48,899 nucleotides of DNA, from contig JANYDE010000153.1 in NCBI GenBank assembly GCA_025359915.1, positions 1 to 48,899 of the forward strand, given 5' to 3'. Of the stretch, positions 34,049 through 45,219 are shown one piece after another (position 1 is the stretch's first letter; each line of letters opens with the position of its first letter). The notes beneath the pieces were generated by a model. That model had not been told where the DNA came from. It did not search any database and was given only the letters and a program-made list of their open reading frames with translations. The stretch is from Chamaesiphon sp. 336R_metabinner_41. Its GTDB lineage: Bacteria > Cyanobacteriota > Cyanobacteriia > Cyanobacteriales > Chamaesiphonaceae. The position numbers and the translations under genes are program-made.

Positions 34049-34324
34049 GTCTGATGGGGTGGTTGCATCAGTCGCATCGATTGGGTATGCTCGATCGATA
34101 AAACTGGCGTGGTAATATTACTAAAGCTTGGCTCAATAATGCTGTCAATTCTCAACCAGAATGGGTGCAAATGATCTGTGATTACCTACGGTAGGCTATT
34201 GCATTGGCGTTAGCCTGCCGTAGGCACTGCAAACGCTCCGATCGACACCACTCTATCATTAAAAATTAGTCATTTTCTTACCTATACCTCGACCTCCCAA
34301 AATCACCAATGAAGAAATTTTGAC
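34049..34324. other. Spacer with palindromic hairpin and a possible gene remnant
   Basis: CCTACGGTAGGCTA (34185-34198) pairs with TAGCCTGCCGTAGG (34211-34224), giving a 14-bp stem with one G-T pair and a 12-base loop; no T-run follows, so it is a palindromic repeat rather than a terminator. The stretch from about 34109 to 34194 reads NWRGNITKAWLNNAVNSQPE, then WVQMICDYLR and a stop in one frame. This looks protein-like but has a stop codon directly before it and no start; it could be a pseudogene fragment. Confidence 0.4.
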
Positions 34325-34783
34325 ATGATGAATTCTCATTCACTTTCCACCGAAATTGTCCAACTAATTGATAAATTGCAATTGCAGCCGCATCCCGAAG
34401 GTGGCTTTTATCGTGAAACTTGGAGATCGAATCTTTGTTTACCCCAATCGATTTTACCTGCCAAATATACTGGAGATAGATCGGCTGGTACCGCAATTTT
34501 ATTTCTACTGCCCACTGGTCATTTCTCGCGCTGGCATCGGGTTCGATCTGCCGAATTATGGTTTCATCAAGCCGGAGATCCACTAGAATTGGTCATGGCA
34601 GAAACTTTGGATGGAGCAACAGAAATCATCCAACTCGGTCGAGATTACGCATTCCAAGCCATTGTACCCCCCGATCGTTGGCAAAAAGCGGCACCAATTT
34701 CTGGTGCAGCAGGATATGCGCTGGTGGCTTGTGTTGTGGTGCCTGGATTTGACTTTGCCGATTTTGAGATGAGTGATGCTTAA
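34325..34783 (+). CDS. DUF985 (cupin-5) family protein
   Basis: The 152-residue protein matches the cupin_5/DUF985 family: IVQLIDKLQLQPHPEGGFYR at the start, then AILFLLPTGHFSRWHRV, SAELWFHQAGDPLEL and a closing VVVPGFDFADFEM. His residues in HPEGGF, FSRWHR and WFHQAG are in positions used for metal binding in cupins. Family members are small sugar-isomerase-like or unknown proteins, so no reaction is assigned. It lies 85 bases before mfd in the same direction; the ATG at 34325 is followed by a second ATG at 34328. Confidence 0.85.
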   Translation: MMNSHSLSTEIVQLIDKLQLQPHPEGGFYRETWRSNLCLPQSILPAKYTGDRSAGTAILFLLPTGHFSRWHRVRSAELWFHQAGDPLELVMAETLDGATEIIQLGRDYAFQAIVPPDRWQKAAPISGAAGYALVACVVVPGFDFADFEMSDA

Positions 34784-34868
34784 ACTAATTGTCTTAATCA
34801 ATTACCCTTTCAAAATTCTCTAAAACGGTTTAAGGTGAGAAAGCTTTGTGTTCTGACAAACTGAAACG

Positions 34869-37800
34869 ATGGCTTTCTCTGCACTGATTCGCACCCTCGA
34901 ACGATCCCAATTAGCAGCGGAACTGCTTGCAAAGCTTCAACAGCAGAGGATGCTCCATCTGTGTGGATTACCGCGCTTGCCGAAGGGTTTAGTCACTTCA
35001 GCTTTGGCGCAAGGATCTGGGCAACACCTGTTAGTAGTGGCTGCCACCATTGAAGAGGCTGGCAGATGGGCGGCTCAATTAGAGGCGATGGGATGGCAAT
35101 CTGTCCATTTCTATCCCACAACAGAATCATCGCCTTACGGGGTTACTAGCCGCGAATCAGAAACGATTTGGGGACAGATGCAGGGGTTGGCGGAGATGGG
35201 GCGATTGGGAGTGGGGGAGTGCGGGAGTGAGAAGGATAAAATAGCGATCGTTTGTACCATGCTAGCTCTACAGAAGCACTTGCCTTCGCCTGCGGAGTTT
35301 GCAGCGCGGTGTTTGACTTTGCGGGTGGGGGATAGTGGGGACGTGGAGCAGATTAGTACTAAGTTAGTAAATTTGGGGTACGATCGAGTCCCGCTGGTAG
35401 AAGTTGAGGGACAATGGAGTCGGCGGGGGGATATTATTGATATTTTTCCAGTGGCGGCGGAGCTGCCAGTGCGGTTGGAGTGGTTTGGTGACGATCTAGA
35501 TAAGTTGCGGGAATTCGATCCGAGTACGCAACGTTCTTTGGATAAGATTGAGAGTTTGATTCTGACTCCGGTGAATTTTGCGACGATTTTTGGCGAGGAT
35601 ATTTCGGCGGATCGGTATTCGTTAATTGACTACTTGCCGGATAATTGTTTGGTGACGATCGATGAGTTCGATCGCTGTCGGGCGCATAACGATCGGTGGT
35701 GGGAATATACTGAGGAGGAATGGGACATATTGCCCACAGGTACTCCGATTTGGCATCAGCAGTTTAGTCATAGTATTGCTCAGATTGAGGAGCGATTTAG
35801 TTATCTGCGATTAGATGAATTGGCGGTGAGTGGTGAGGGTTTAAATTTAGCTTGTCGATCGATTCCCACGATTCCCCATCAGTTTGCCAAGATTGCGGAA
35901 ACTTTGCGGGGCTATCATAAGCAAAATTATTCGAGTTGGTTGGTATCTGCCCAACCTTCGCGCTCGGCTTCGCTGCTACAGGAGCATGATTGTCCATCCC
36001 AATTTGTCCCAAATCCGCGTGATTTTCCAGCAATTGATAAGTTGCAAATTCAGCATACAGCGGTGGCGATTAAATATTCGGGTATAGCTGAATTAGAAGG
36101 ATTTATTCTGCCAACTTTTCGGATGGTACTTGTCACCGACAGGGAGTTTTTTGGGCAACAATCTTTAGCTAGTTTTAGTTATGCTCGTAAACGTCGTCAA
36201 GCGATATCAAAGCAGGTAGATCCAAATAAATTGCGTCCAGGTGATTATGTGGTTCATCGCAATCATGGATTGGGTAGATTTGTGAAGTTTGAAAGTATTC
36301 AGACTGATGATACTTTGCGCGATTATTTGACGATTCAATATGCTGATGGTTCGCTCAAAGTTCCCGCAGATCAGGTGGGAGTATTATCACGGTTTAGGCA
36401 GGCAGTAGGTGCGAAACCAGAATTAAATAAACTGTCTGGGCAAGCTTGGGAAAAGACTAAGGCAAAAGTCAAGAAGTCGATTAAAAAGTTAGCATTTGAC
36501 TTGTTGAAACTATATGCAGATCGATCGCTAAAAGAGGGCTTTACTTTTCCGCCCGATGCACCCTGGCAACAGGAATTAGAAGACTCATTTCGCTATCAAC
36601 CAACACCCGATCAATTAAAGGCAACTCAAGATGTCAAGCGTGATATGGAAAGCGATCGACCGATGGATCGGTTGGTTTGTGGGGATGTTGGTTTTGGTAA
36701 AACAGAGGTAGCAATTAGAGCGATCTTTAAAGCTGTCACTGCGCACAAACAGGTGATTTTTCTCGCTCCGACGACAATTTTAACTCAACAGCATTATCAT
36801 ACTCTTCAAGAACGATTTGCGCCCTATCCAATCAATGTTGGCTTACTCAATCGGTTTCGCACAGCCGAAGAACGTAAAAATATTCTCCATCGCCTAAAAA
36901 TTGGCGAATTAGACATCGTAATTGGTACTCATCAACTCTTGAGTAAAGAGCTAAAATTTAAAGAGTTAGGTTTATTAGTCATTGATGAAGAACAGCGATT
37001 TGGTGTCAATCAAAAAGAGAAGATCAAGACGCTCAAAAGTGATATTGATGTCCTCACCCTGTCCGCTACACCGATTCCACGTACCTTATATATGTCTCTT
37101 TCTGGTGTGCGCGAAATGAGTTTAATTACCACGCCACCACCATCCCGTCGTCCGATTGCTACTCATTTATCACAGTATAAAATTGATGCCGTAGCCACGG
37201 CAATTCGCCAAGAACTCGATCGCGGTGGACAGATATTTTATGTGGTGCCCAGAATCGAAGGCATCGAAGAAACTGCGGCAAAAATTCTCGAAGTAATTCC
37301 TTCCTGTCGGATCGCTATTGCCCACGGACAAATGGACGAAGCGGAATTAGAATCAACGATGTTGACGTTTAGTAATGGCGATGCCGATTTACTCGTATGT
37401 ACGACAATTATCGAATCTGGTTTGGATATTCCCCGCGTAAATACAATTTTAATTGAAGATGCTCATCGGTTTGGATTGTCCCAATTGTATCAACTGCGAG
37501 GGCGCGTCGGACGAGCCGGAATTCAGGCTCATGCCTGGTTATTTTATCCCAAAGAATCAAGTCTATCCGAACAAGCTAGACAGCGGTTAAAAGCGATTAA
37601 AGAATTCACCCAATTAGGTTCTGGATATCAATTAGCCACTCGCGATATGGAGATTCGCGGAGTAGGAAATCTTTTGGGTGCCGAACAGTCGGGACAAATG
37701 GATGTAATTGGATTTGACTTATATATGGAAATGCTCCAAGAAGCAATCAAAGAAATTCGCGGACAGGAAATTCCTCAAGTCGATGATACGCAAATCGATC

Positions 37801-38231
37801 TCAAAGTTACGGCGATGATTCCGGCTGATTATATCGCAGATCTAGAACAAAAAATGAGTGCTTATCGATCGGTAGCTGCCGCCGATACCAAACAAGAACT
37901 TATCAATATTGCCGCTGAATGGCACGATCGATATGGTGAAATTCCTAAACCAGCACAACAATTATTCCGCATCGTCGAACTCAAACAAATTGCCAAACAA
38001 CTCGGCTTTAGTCGGATTCGTCCCGATGGCAAACAGCACGTGATTTTAGAAACACCAATGGCTGAACCAGCCTGGAATTTACTAGCTGAATATCTAACCG
38101 ATAGTATGCGATCGCGTTATGTTTATAGTATGGGTAAAGTCACTGCCAGAGGATTGGGTGCATTGCGTCCAAATGAGCAGGTAGAAACGCTAATTAATAC
38201 TTTGAGTAAAATGGAAGGTGTGTTGAATTAA
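34869..38231 (+). CDS. mfd: Transcription-repair coupling factor Mfd
   Basis: Mfd removes RNA polymerase stalled at DNA damage and recruits UvrA. Domains in order: the UvrB-like region with TESSPYGV and [20 protein letters not shown]; the RNA polymerase interaction domain ([20 protein letters not shown]); the RecG-like translocase with Walker [12 protein letters not shown] near residue 604, DEEQRFG near 705, [20 protein letters not shown] and [10 protein letters not shown]; and the C-terminal UvrA-inhibiting domain. The length (1120 residues) is normal. Odd feature: [19 protein letters not shown] at about 35185-35240 is encoded by a GGGGCGATTGGGAGTGGGGG repeat in frame, where relatives have a shorter loop. 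Likely monocistronic. Confidence 0.96.
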   Translation: MAFSALIRTLERSQLAAELLAKLQQQRMLHLCGLPRLPKGLVTSALAQGSGQHLLVVAATIEEAGRWAAQLEAMGWQSVHFYPTTESSPYGVTSRESETIWGQMQGLAEMGRLGVGECGSEKDKIAIVCTMLALQKHLPSPAEFAARCLTLRVGDSGDVEQISTKLVNLGYDRVPLVEVEGQWSRRGDIIDIFPVAAELPVRLEWFGDDLDKLREFDPSTQRSLDKIESLILTPVNFATIFGEDISADRYSLIDYLPDNCLVTIDEFDRCRAHNDRWWEYTEEEWDILPTGTPIWHQQFSHSIAQIEERFSYLRLDELAVSGEGLNLACRSIPTIPHQFAKIAETLRGYHKQNYSSWLVSAQPSRSASLLQEHDCPSQFVPNPRDFPAIDKLQIQHTAVAIKYSGIAELEGFILPTFRMVLVTDREFFGQQSLASFSYARKRRQAISKQVDPNKLRPGDYVVHRNHGLGRFVKFESIQTDDTLRDYLTIQYADGSLKVPADQVGVLSRFRQAVGAKPELNKLSGQAWEKTKAKVKKSIKKLAFDLLKLYADRSLKEGFTFPPDAPWQQELEDSFRYQPTPDQLKATQDVKRDMESDRPMDRLVCGDVGFGKTEVAIRAIFKAVTAHKQVIFLAPTTILTQQHYHTLQERFAPYPINVGLLNRFRTAEERKNILHRLKIGELDIVIGTHQLLSKELKFKELGLLVIDEEQRFGVNQKEKIKTLKSDIDVLTLSATPIPRTLYMSLSGVREMSLITTPPPSRRPIATHLSQYKIDAVATAIRQELDRGGQIFYVVPRIEGIEETAAKILEVIPSCRIAIAHGQMDEAELESTMLTFSNGDADLLVCTTIIESGLDIPRVNTILIEDAHRFGLSQLYQLRGRVGRAGIQAHAWLFYPKESSLSEQARQRLKAIKEFTQLGSGYQLATRDMEIRGVGNLLGAEQSGQMDVIGFDLYMEMLQEAIKEIRGQEIPQVDDTQIDLKVTAMIPADYIADLEQKMSAYRSVAAADTKQELINIAAEWHDRYGEIPKPAQQLFRIVELKQIAKQLGFSRIRPDGKQHVILETPMAEPAWNLLAEYLTDSMRSRYVYSMGKVTARGLGALRPNEQVETLINTLSKMEGVLN

Positions 38232-38276
38232 TTAATAATTAATAATTATTCATTTGGTTGATAGGAGGGTGATTTG

Positions 38277-38308
38277 GAGTAGGGGCAATTCATGAATTGC
38301 CCCTACTC
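38277..38308. repeat. 32-base perfect palindrome, dispersed repeat copy 2
   Basis: The half-site GAGTAGGGGCAATTCA repeats in reverse complement. The central 28 bases equal those of the palindrome at 27921-27954. It overlaps the last base of the CHAT-FHA stop codon and could act as a two-way hairpin between convergent mfd and the CHAT gene. Confidence 0.85.
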
Positions 38309-39909
38309 TAAATTTGAACATCGATTCTAAATTCTAAAAGCTGCCCTTGCTCACTGCCAAATTTAAGCTGCATTCCTGACTGCAATGGAAATTCTTGGGC
38401 GTGAACTTTTTGCCATTTACCATCAACATCGAGCACATAACTGCCGAAACGAGAGATATCCCGTAGATAATAAACTCCGCTGGTATCCGTCATCGATCGA
38501 GAACGATAGATAATCTCCGCATGATGTTGCGATACCCAAGATTCAACAATGCGCAGATCGTTATCGACAGATCTACCAACTCGCATTAAACCACGATCGA
38601 TCCGACAATCCGGCTGATTCTCAAATCCAATCGATCGAATATATGCAGCCGGAATCAGTTGTGAAATAAATGGAATCTCCGTAATTGCTTGAGTAAGTGG
38701 ACAAATTAATTCACCATTAAACTCTGGATGCATATACAGAATTGGCAGCGTCCAGGCAGGTTGATTAAACTTATATAAAATTAGCAATTGTTGTCTGGCA
38801 ATCGCAACGGCTCGATCGATACTCAGCCGATCCGCTAAAGCCTGTGTAAACGTCCCAATAAAGCTCAGAGCCTCCCGATCAGCGATCGTGTCACGCATTG
38901 CCAGTACCGCTGGAACACCATGATGGAGCAACACTTCCGCCAGACTGCTACGCGGAACGGCTTGCTGTTGTTGATGATAAGGCTGCGCTCCCCAACAGGA
39001 ATTAAATACGGCTAATTTGACTCGACACCGAACGAGTAATTGCGCCAATTCTGTCCCATTTATTCCCCCTAAATCATTGAGCATCAGCAATCCGCCATCG
39101 GGTGCGGGCATCCCATGTCCAGCATAAAAAAATACATTGTACTGCTGACTCTCTAGCTGGGCAATGAGCTGGGCGGGACTCGGCTGCACCAACGTATCCA
39201 CCTGACAAGCGGCAGGATTGCTTTGATTGGGAGGATTAAATCCGCTGGGAATATGATTGCGCAAGGCTTGAGCGATGGTAGCTGATTCCTGCCGCAGATC
39301 GAGCTGGGGACTGTCAGGGATATTTTGACCGAGTACTAATAGGATTTTAATCGATCGATCGAGTCGTTGGATCGGCAGCGAACCGACATCGCTATTAGTC
39401 CGGCTAAATAACACCTGCGGATCGATCGAGATTGCGGGCTTGCCGAGCTGTGGTTGGACGATTTCCCAGGGTAATGAGATGGAGTCTGGATCGCGAATTT
39501 CCAACCGTAATCTTAGCGTTTTACCCTGACCGATCGCCATCCCCTGACTGTGTGCAAAAGCATTTCCCACCTGCCGCGAAAATAACCATTGCCACAAATT
39601 CAGCCCCAAGTATTGCATCAAGTTAGCACTATAGCTTTGGGCGTGAGGCGTATTTCCCGCATTAACCGCCACTAAATCTAGCACTGGAATGCTCAAATGT
39701 TGATGACAGGGCAGACAATAGGATTTACTCCCCGTACTAAAGAATTCCTGCCATCCCAGCCAAATTTGGGACAGATCGATCGTCCACCGACAATTTTCAA
39801 TTACAGAACCGCCAGGATAGGGTGATTTTACCACCCACACCACATAGTTGTCTAACTCTGTTGCACCTAACTGTGCGACTGCAATATTTAGCGAAGGATA
39901 TTCATCCAC
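38308..39909 (-). CDS. CHAT-protease and FHA-domain fusion protein
   Basis: The 533-residue protein combines a caspase-like CHAT domain with a C-terminal FHA domain. The catalytic pair is visible: His265 in FFYAGHGMPAPDG and Cys305 in AVFNSCWGAQ, with the downstream ADREALSFIGTFTQALA helix. The FHA part (about residues 440-530) has RVGRSVDNDLRIVES, VSQHHAEIIYRS and RFGSYVLDVDGKW. The N-terminal part (LNIAVAQLGATELDNYVVWV, then CRWTIDLSQIWLGW) resembles the leader region of other cyanobacterial CHAT proteins. CHAT proteases cut specific partners in signalling or defence; the FHA would tie activity to phosphothreonine. No toxin or partner gene is next to it; the divergent neighbour is a small anchored protein. 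Confidence 0.85.
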   Translation of the reverse strand: MDEYPSLNIAVAQLGATELDNYVVWVVKSPYPGGSVIENCRWTIDLSQIWLGWQEFFSTGSKSYCLPCHQHLSIPVLDLVAVNAGNTPHAQSYSANLMQYLGLNLWQWLFSRQVGNAFAHSQGMAIGQGKTLRLRLEIRDPDSISLPWEIVQPQLGKPAISIDPQVLFSRTNSDVGSLPIQRLDRSIKILLVLGQNIPDSPQLDLRQESATIAQALRNHIPSGFNPPNQSNPAACQVDTLVQPSPAQLIAQLESQQYNVFFYAGHGMPAPDGGLLMLNDLGGINGTELAQLLVRCRVKLAVFNSCWGAQPYHQQQQAVPRSSLAEVLLHHGVPAVLAMRDTIADREALSFIGTFTQALADRLSIDRAVAIARQQLLILYKFNQPAWTLPILYMHPEFNGELICPLTQAITEIPFISQLIPAAYIRSIGFENQPDCRIDRGLMRVGRSVDNDLRIVESWVSQHHAEIIYRSRSMTDTSGVYYLRDISRFGSYVLDVDGKWQKVHAQEFPLQSGMQLKFGSEQGQLLEFRIDVQI

Positions 39910-40107
39910 AATGGGATCGGGGATAGGGATTAGGCTTTGGGCGCAGTGAAATAATTGTTATTCTCCAGTGCCATTATCGGCGATTCTGTGACTAACTGGA
40001 GCCTCTTGTTATTGACGATCGATATACTCGATCGAATATCTGCAATCAATTGCCCCAAAGTCGCTATACTTGCACTGTATATTCAATCTCCAAACTATTT
40101 CTGCATT

Positions 40108-40413
40108 ATGGGAGCGATCGAATTACTGATCCTATTGGGTTTAGGAGCAGGCGCAGCCGGATTTATTGCCAAATCCAATCGGCGCAAACGTCTGGAAGCA
40201 GCTTTTTATCAATTATTACGACAGCAAGATAGTTGTATCTCCTTGATTCAGTTGATGGCAATTTCTCAAGTCAGTAGTCAAACTGCCAAAATATTTCTTG
40301 ACGAACAGATGCGTCTACTGAATGGCATTCCAGAGGTTGATGACGATGGCGACACCTTTTATCGGTTTCCCAAGTTACGGCTACCAGATTTGCTCGCTGA
40401 TGATGGCTGGTAG
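40108..40413 (+). CDS. Small membrane-anchored protein of unknown function
   Basis: The 101-residue protein starts MGAIELLILLGLGAGAAGFI, a single membrane segment. A basic patch (KSNRRKRLEAAF) and a soluble domain (QLLRQQDSCISLIQLMAISQ, then AKIFLDEQMRLLNGIPEVDD) follow, looking like a small helical or winged-helix fold. ATG 40108 is chosen because the hydrophobic start fits; the frame is open back to 39955, but that extension looks unlike protein. It is divergent from the CHAT-FHA gene and could share its promoter region. I do not recognise the family. Confidence 0.7.
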   Translation: MGAIELLILLGLGAGAAGFIAKSNRRKRLEAAFYQLLRQQDSCISLIQLMAISQVSSQTAKIFLDEQMRLLNGIPEVDDDGDTFYRFPKLRLPDLLADDGW

Positions 40414-40687
40414 ATTAGTTGAGAGTTGAGGGTTGATAGTAAATGCTCACTGGCTAGATGCTAGGCGATTTTGATCGTGAAAATTTATCCAAGCGAATTT
40501 TCCCCTCGAATCACGGCTAAAGTGAGCCAAAGTGGTACGGACTGAAACAACGAGAATGTTGATGGTTGGGGGATTGAGAGAAAATTAAGGAATGTAATGT
40601 TTTCTACTCAGGGTCATAAATGGATACCAGATCGGGACTATGATGAGAAAAATTTGTAAAGTTTCGTAAGAAGAGAACTTTAAATAT
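40414..40687 (+). promoter_or_regulatory. Long leader/promoter region of cpcG
   Basis: About 274 bases lie before the cpcG start. They include AGTTGAGAGTTGAGGGTTGA repeats near 40420 and AT-rich sequence with TTGAGA and TAATGT (about 40573-40600) that may be promoter elements with short spacing. A purine-rich stretch (AAGAAGAGAAC) is a possible ribosome site about 8 bases before the ATG at 40688. No open frame was found. Confidence 0.35.
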
Positions 40688-41434
40688 ATGGCTATTCCAT
40701 TATTAGAATACGCTCCTTCAACTCAGAATTCCCGCGTTAGCGGCTATGAAGTAGGTGGAGACGAGCAATCAAGAATATTTTCAACCGACAACTTGCTATC
40801 TTCTGGTCAGATCGGCGATCTGATTGAAGCAGCTTATCGTCAGGTTTTCTTCCATGCTTTTGCAGCAGATCGGGAGAAATTCTTAGAATCCCAACTCCGC
40901 AGCGGACAAATCACGGTGCGTGACTTTATCCGTGGCTTGTGTTTATCCAACACTTTCACCAACAGTTTCTACAACCTCAATAGCAACTATAAGTTCGTTA
41001 CTCACTGCATTCAGAAGGTGCTAGGACGCGACGTATACAACGAAGCTGAGAAAATCGCTTGGTCGATCGTTATTGCTACCAAAGGCCGTGCAGGCTTCAT
41101 TAACGACCTGCTCAATAGCAACGAGTACTTGGAAAACTTCGGTGACAACATCGTTCCTTTCCAACGTCGTCGGGTATTACCTTCCGGTGCAAGCGAACTA
41201 CCATTCAACATCCAGTCACCTCGTTACGACGCTTACTACCGTCGGAAACTAGGTTTCCCCAAAGCTTCTTGGCAAGCTGCTGTCCGTGGATATACTCCTC
41301 AAGACCAAACGCCCAAAGCAGGTTCTCCAGATCTATTCAAAGCAATGGCAGCTAGTCTGGGCAAGGTTGGCAACATGCCTCAATCTATCTCACCTTACAA
41401 CATTGATTATCAGAATCTCGTACCTCGTCGGTAG
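40688..41434 (+). CDS. cpcG: Phycobilisome rod-core linker CpcG
   Basis: CpcG anchors phycobilisome rods to the allophycocyanin core on the thylakoid surface. The 248-residue protein begins [20 protein letters not shown] and has the linker (PBS_linker_poly) domain: [19 protein letters not shown], then [40 protein letters not shown] and the ending [15 protein letters not shown]. The C-terminal tail ([21 protein letters not shown]) is CpcG-like. It is not in a cpc operon here; it stands upstream of cpeBA with a terminator between. CpcG paralogues exist in most cyanobacteria, and which one this is cannot be settled. Confidence 0.93.
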   Translation: MAIPLLEYAPSTQNSRVSGYEVGGDEQSRIFSTDNLLSSGQIGDLIEAAYRQVFFHAFAADREKFLESQLRSGQITVRDFIRGLCLSNTFTNSFYNLNSNYKFVTHCIQKVLGRDVYNEAEKIAWSIVIATKGRAGFINDLLNSNEYLENFGDNIVPFQRRRVLPSGASELPFNIQSPRYDAYYRRKLGFPKASWQAAVRGYTPQDQTPKAGSPDLFKAMAASLGKVGNMPQSISPYNIDYQNLVPRR

Positions 41435-41535
41435 GAATTGGTGAATGGTGAATGGTGGATAGTGGCTGGGGTTTTAGGTTGCCTACGGTGATTTAATGCC
41501 TAGAAATAACCTACCCTCTAAAAATAACCGATTGT

Positions 41536-41570
41536 AAAAATCCCCTGCATAAATCATGCGGGGGATTTTT
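41536..41570 (+). terminator. Rho-independent terminator after cpcG
   Basis: TCCCCTGCAT (41541-41550) pairs with ATGCGGGGGA (41556-41565) with one G-T pair around a five-base loop, flanked by A5 and T5. It cleanly separates cpcG from cpeB. Confidence 0.88.
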
Positions 41571-41677
41571 GTACTAGCAACTACCAAATCTCAACTAATT
41601 TATTAAGGATTGTTGCGTAGTTTCTCATAACCAGGGTGTGGAGAATGAAGATTGTTTACTATAAGCTCAATTGTTAA

Positions 41678-42829
<1,152 letters not shown>

Positions 42830-42932
42830 TCTGGAAAGGGATTGTCAATCTCAGCTAATTTAGGTGAGATGTCGTCCTGACAAGCCTGGGGATTCTTGGC
42901 TCTTTGCTTTACCTGCTAAGGTTAAGTAATTG

Positions 42933-42959
42933 CCCAGAATCTCTGGGTTTGTTTCGATT
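42933..42959 (+). terminator. Terminator/attenuator-like hairpin before cpeY
   Basis: CCCAGA (42933-42938) pairs with TCTGGG (42942-42947) around ATC and is followed by TTTGTTTCGATTT. The stem is short, so it may give partial termination between cpeBA and cpeYZ. Confidence 0.55.
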
Positions 42960-42969
42960 TAGGTAAACA

Positions 42970-44238
42970 ATGGATAACCGCTTTTTTAGCTTATTTAATC
43001 TGACAGAAGATCGGGCGATCGAAATTTTGGATACGCCACCCGATCTTGTCGCCGAGAGTGATTCTCGCTATATTGCCGCGTCTCATTTAATTAATTTTCA
43101 GACAGATCGATCGATCTCCGCCCTGATCCGGGCTGTCGCCGAAACCGATCCACGCCTGGATAATAAGATCGTGCGGCGCAAGTCGGTAGAAATTTTGGGG
43201 CGATTAAAAGCAGCCCAAGCCCTCCCCGCAATTCGGTTCTGTCTGCAAGATGAAGACTGCTACACGGTGGAAAATGCCGTGTGGTCAATTGGCGAAATTG
43301 GCACCCAAGATCCAGAAATTTTGGCAGAGATAGCTCAGCTACTCGAACAGCCTGGGCAAAGTTATCGGGTGATGATTCACACCCTAACTAAGTTAAATTA
43401 TCAGCCTGCCGTTGCACAAATTAGTAAATTTGTCAATAATATCGATCCGCCGATCGCTAGTGCTGCCATTGCTGGAGTTTGCCGTTTGACTGGGGACTAT
43501 ACCCAGATGGAACGAGTAGTCGCAATGCTGCAAAATCAGAATGTCTTAGGGCGACGGTTATCGATTCAAGATTTGATTGATGCGCGATATTATCAGGCGA
43601 TTCCCGATATTGCCTGTTGTCCAGTATCCCTAGTATTTCGGCTGCGTGGAATTCGGATGCTAGCTGAAGCGGGAATTGGTGATGGCTCGATCGATTTTGC
43701 CACAGTGCAACCCTATTTAGAACAATCATTACGCGATCGACCCCAAGATTTAAAGCTGGTACATCGTTACGATCAATTGCCCGAACTGTCAGCCCTAATT
43801 CGGGACTTATACGAAACCGACTTTGGTAAGTGTTATTTAGCAACCCAAACGATTGTTGATAGTTACCCAGATACCGCTCCGGCTGCGCTATTTGCCGACT
43901 ATGCCGAAGAAGCAAATAATGATTATGGTGCCCATTTTCATGTGATGAAAATTATGGGTTGGTTAAAACACGCCCCAGCTTACGATCTATTGATTGAAGC
44001 TTTACACAATACTCAGCCACAATTTCAGAAATCTCGCGCCGCTGCCGCGATTGCACTAGGCGAAATTGGCGACTCACGCGCAATTCCTGAATTACACAAG
44101 AGTCTCGACACTAAAATCTGGGATCTGAAATATGCAGCATTGATGGCATTAGAACAATTTGGCGATCTTAGTGGGTATGAAATTCTCAAGGATGATACCG
44201 ATTGGTTAGTACGAGCGAAAGCCAATTCTCAACTCTGA
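42970..44238 (+). CDS. cpeY: Phycoerythrobilin lyase CpeY
   Basis: CpeY belongs to the E/F-type bilin lyases made of HEAT repeats. In Fremyella it attaches phycoerythrobilin to Cys82 of CpeA, helped by CpeZ. The 422-residue protein begins MDNRFFSLFNLTEDRAIEIL. It contains several HEAT-like helical repeats (for example AAQALPAIRFCLQDEDCYTV, VENAVWSIGEIGTQDPEIL and AAAIALGEIGDSRAIPELHK). The match is over the full length. It follows cpeBA by 140 bases and precedes cpeZ by 194 bases, so it may be transcribed with either or from its own promoter. Confidence 0.92.
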   Translation: MDNRFFSLFNLTEDRAIEILDTPPDLVAESDSRYIAASHLINFQTDRSISALIRAVAETDPRLDNKIVRRKSVEILGRLKAAQALPAIRFCLQDEDCYTVENAVWSIGEIGTQDPEILAEIAQLLEQPGQSYRVMIHTLTKLNYQPAVAQISKFVNNIDPPIASAAIAGVCRLTGDYTQMERVVAMLQNQNVLGRRLSIQDLIDARYYQAIPDIACCPVSLVFRLRGIRMLAEAGIGDGSIDFATVQPYLEQSLRDRPQDLKLVHRYDQLPELSALIRDLYETDFGKCYLATQTIVDSYPDTAPAALFADYAEEANNDYGAHFHVMKIMGWLKHAPAYDLLIEALHNTQPQFQKSRAAAAIALGEIGDSRAIPELHKSLDTKIWDLKYAALMALEQFGDLSGYEILKDDTDWLVRAKANSQL

Positions 44239-44316
44239 TCGTGATTTACAGGATTCAAGGATTGGCAGGATTAAGTTATCGGCACGAACCATCCGATGGT
44301 AGATAAACGAAAAATT

Positions 44317-44400
44317 GTAGGTTGGGTTGAGCAGGGCGAAACCCAACAACAATACACATAAACCCTAAAATGTTGGGTTGAAGAATAAAACCCAACCTGC
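44317..44400. repeat. About 84-bp inverted-repeat element between cpeY and cpeZ
   Basis: GTAGGTTGGG (44317-44326) and CCCAACCTGC (44391-44400) form the outer arms. Two inner hairpins, each with GGGTT paired to AACCC-type sequence (about 44324-44347 and 44371-44395), fill the element. It is non-coding and of the dispersed palindromic kind common in cyanobacteria. Confidence 0.75.
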
Positions 44401-44432
44401 AAAACTGTCAATTGTCAACTTTCAACTAAATC

Positions 44433-45047
44433 ATGTCTACAGAAGAACGCTTACAACAACTAAAACACCCAAACCCTCACATGCGCGAACGGGCAATGTG
44501 GGAACTAGTAGATCATCCCGATGAGTCAACAATTCCTCGCCTGATGAGCATTCTTGATGATGAGGATACTACCTATCGGCGGGCAGCGGTCAAAACATTG
44601 GGAGCGATCGGACATGATACAGTACCATTGCTAGTAGAATCATTACTCAATAGTGAAAATGTCACTGTACGCGGGAGTTGTGCCAAAGCACTGGCACAAG
44701 TGGCACTTAATTATCCTGAAGATCCATTCCCAGCAATCGGCATTGAGGGTTTAAAGACTGCGCTCCAAGATCCGAACCCTGTCGTAAATATCGCCGCTGT
44801 GATGGCAATGGGCGTGATTGGTACCCCCATTGTGGATATTTTGATTGAGGCATTGCAAACCACTGATAACCCCGCACTGGCAATGTCGATCGTCAATGCG
44901 CTTAGTGCTATCGGCGATCCACGCAGTTTGGATGCGATTAATACTCTATTGGCGGATGAATCTACCGATTCCTATGTGCGGGAAGCCGCGACTAGTGCCT
45001 TGTCTCGACTAGAGATGACGACAAAATTTAAGAGCGATGGGCATTAA
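44433..45047 (+). CDS. cpeZ: CpeZ, HEAT-repeat chaperone-like partner of bilin lyases
   Basis: CpeZ assists CpeY and is needed for good bilin attachment to and stability of phycoerythrin subunits. The 204-residue protein is built from HEAT-like repeats: MRERAMWELVDHPDESTIPR, YRRAAVKTLGAIGHDTVPLL, VRGSCAKALAQVALNYPEDP, VNIAAVMAMGVIGTPIVDIL and SIVNALSAIGDPRSLDAINT. The size agrees with known CpeZ (about 205 residues). It is the last of the cpe genes here; no other lyase (cpeS, cpeT, cpeU), linker (cpeC, cpeD, cpeE) or regulator (cpeR) is in the window. Confidence 0.92.
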   Translation: MSTEERLQQLKHPNPHMRERAMWELVDHPDESTIPRLMSILDDEDTTYRRAAVKTLGAIGHDTVPLLVESLLNSENVTVRGSCAKALAQVALNYPEDPFPAIGIEGLKTALQDPNPVVNIAAVMAMGVIGTPIVDILIEALQTTDNPALAMSIVNALSAIGDPRSLDAINTLLADESTDSYVREAATSALSRLEMTTKFKSDGH

Positions 45048-45048
45048 A

Positions 45049-45079
45049 AAGTTGAAAGTTGAAAGTTGAAAGTTGAAAG
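45049..45079 (+). repeat. Heptamer repeat (AAGTTGA), four copies
   Basis: Four exact AAGTTGA units begin just after the cpeZ stop codon, with three more matching bases. They are followed by GGGATTTAAACCCCACCC, a small imperfect palindrome. Confidence 0.85.
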
Positions 45080-45219
45080 CGAGGTTTTTAGGATGGGGAT
45101 TTAAACCCCACCCTAAAGGCGGGGGATTTAGACACCTAATTTTTGTTAAATTAGAGATTATAGTTGAGCGAGTTGCTAAGATGGAGGACTGAATCTCAAC
45201 TTGAAGGCAGGATTTTTAA

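Noticed and set aside
34109-34194. Short protein-like stretch ending MICDYLR and stop
   Set aside because: It has a stop codon just before it, no start, and no family I can name; kept only as a note in the spacer entry.
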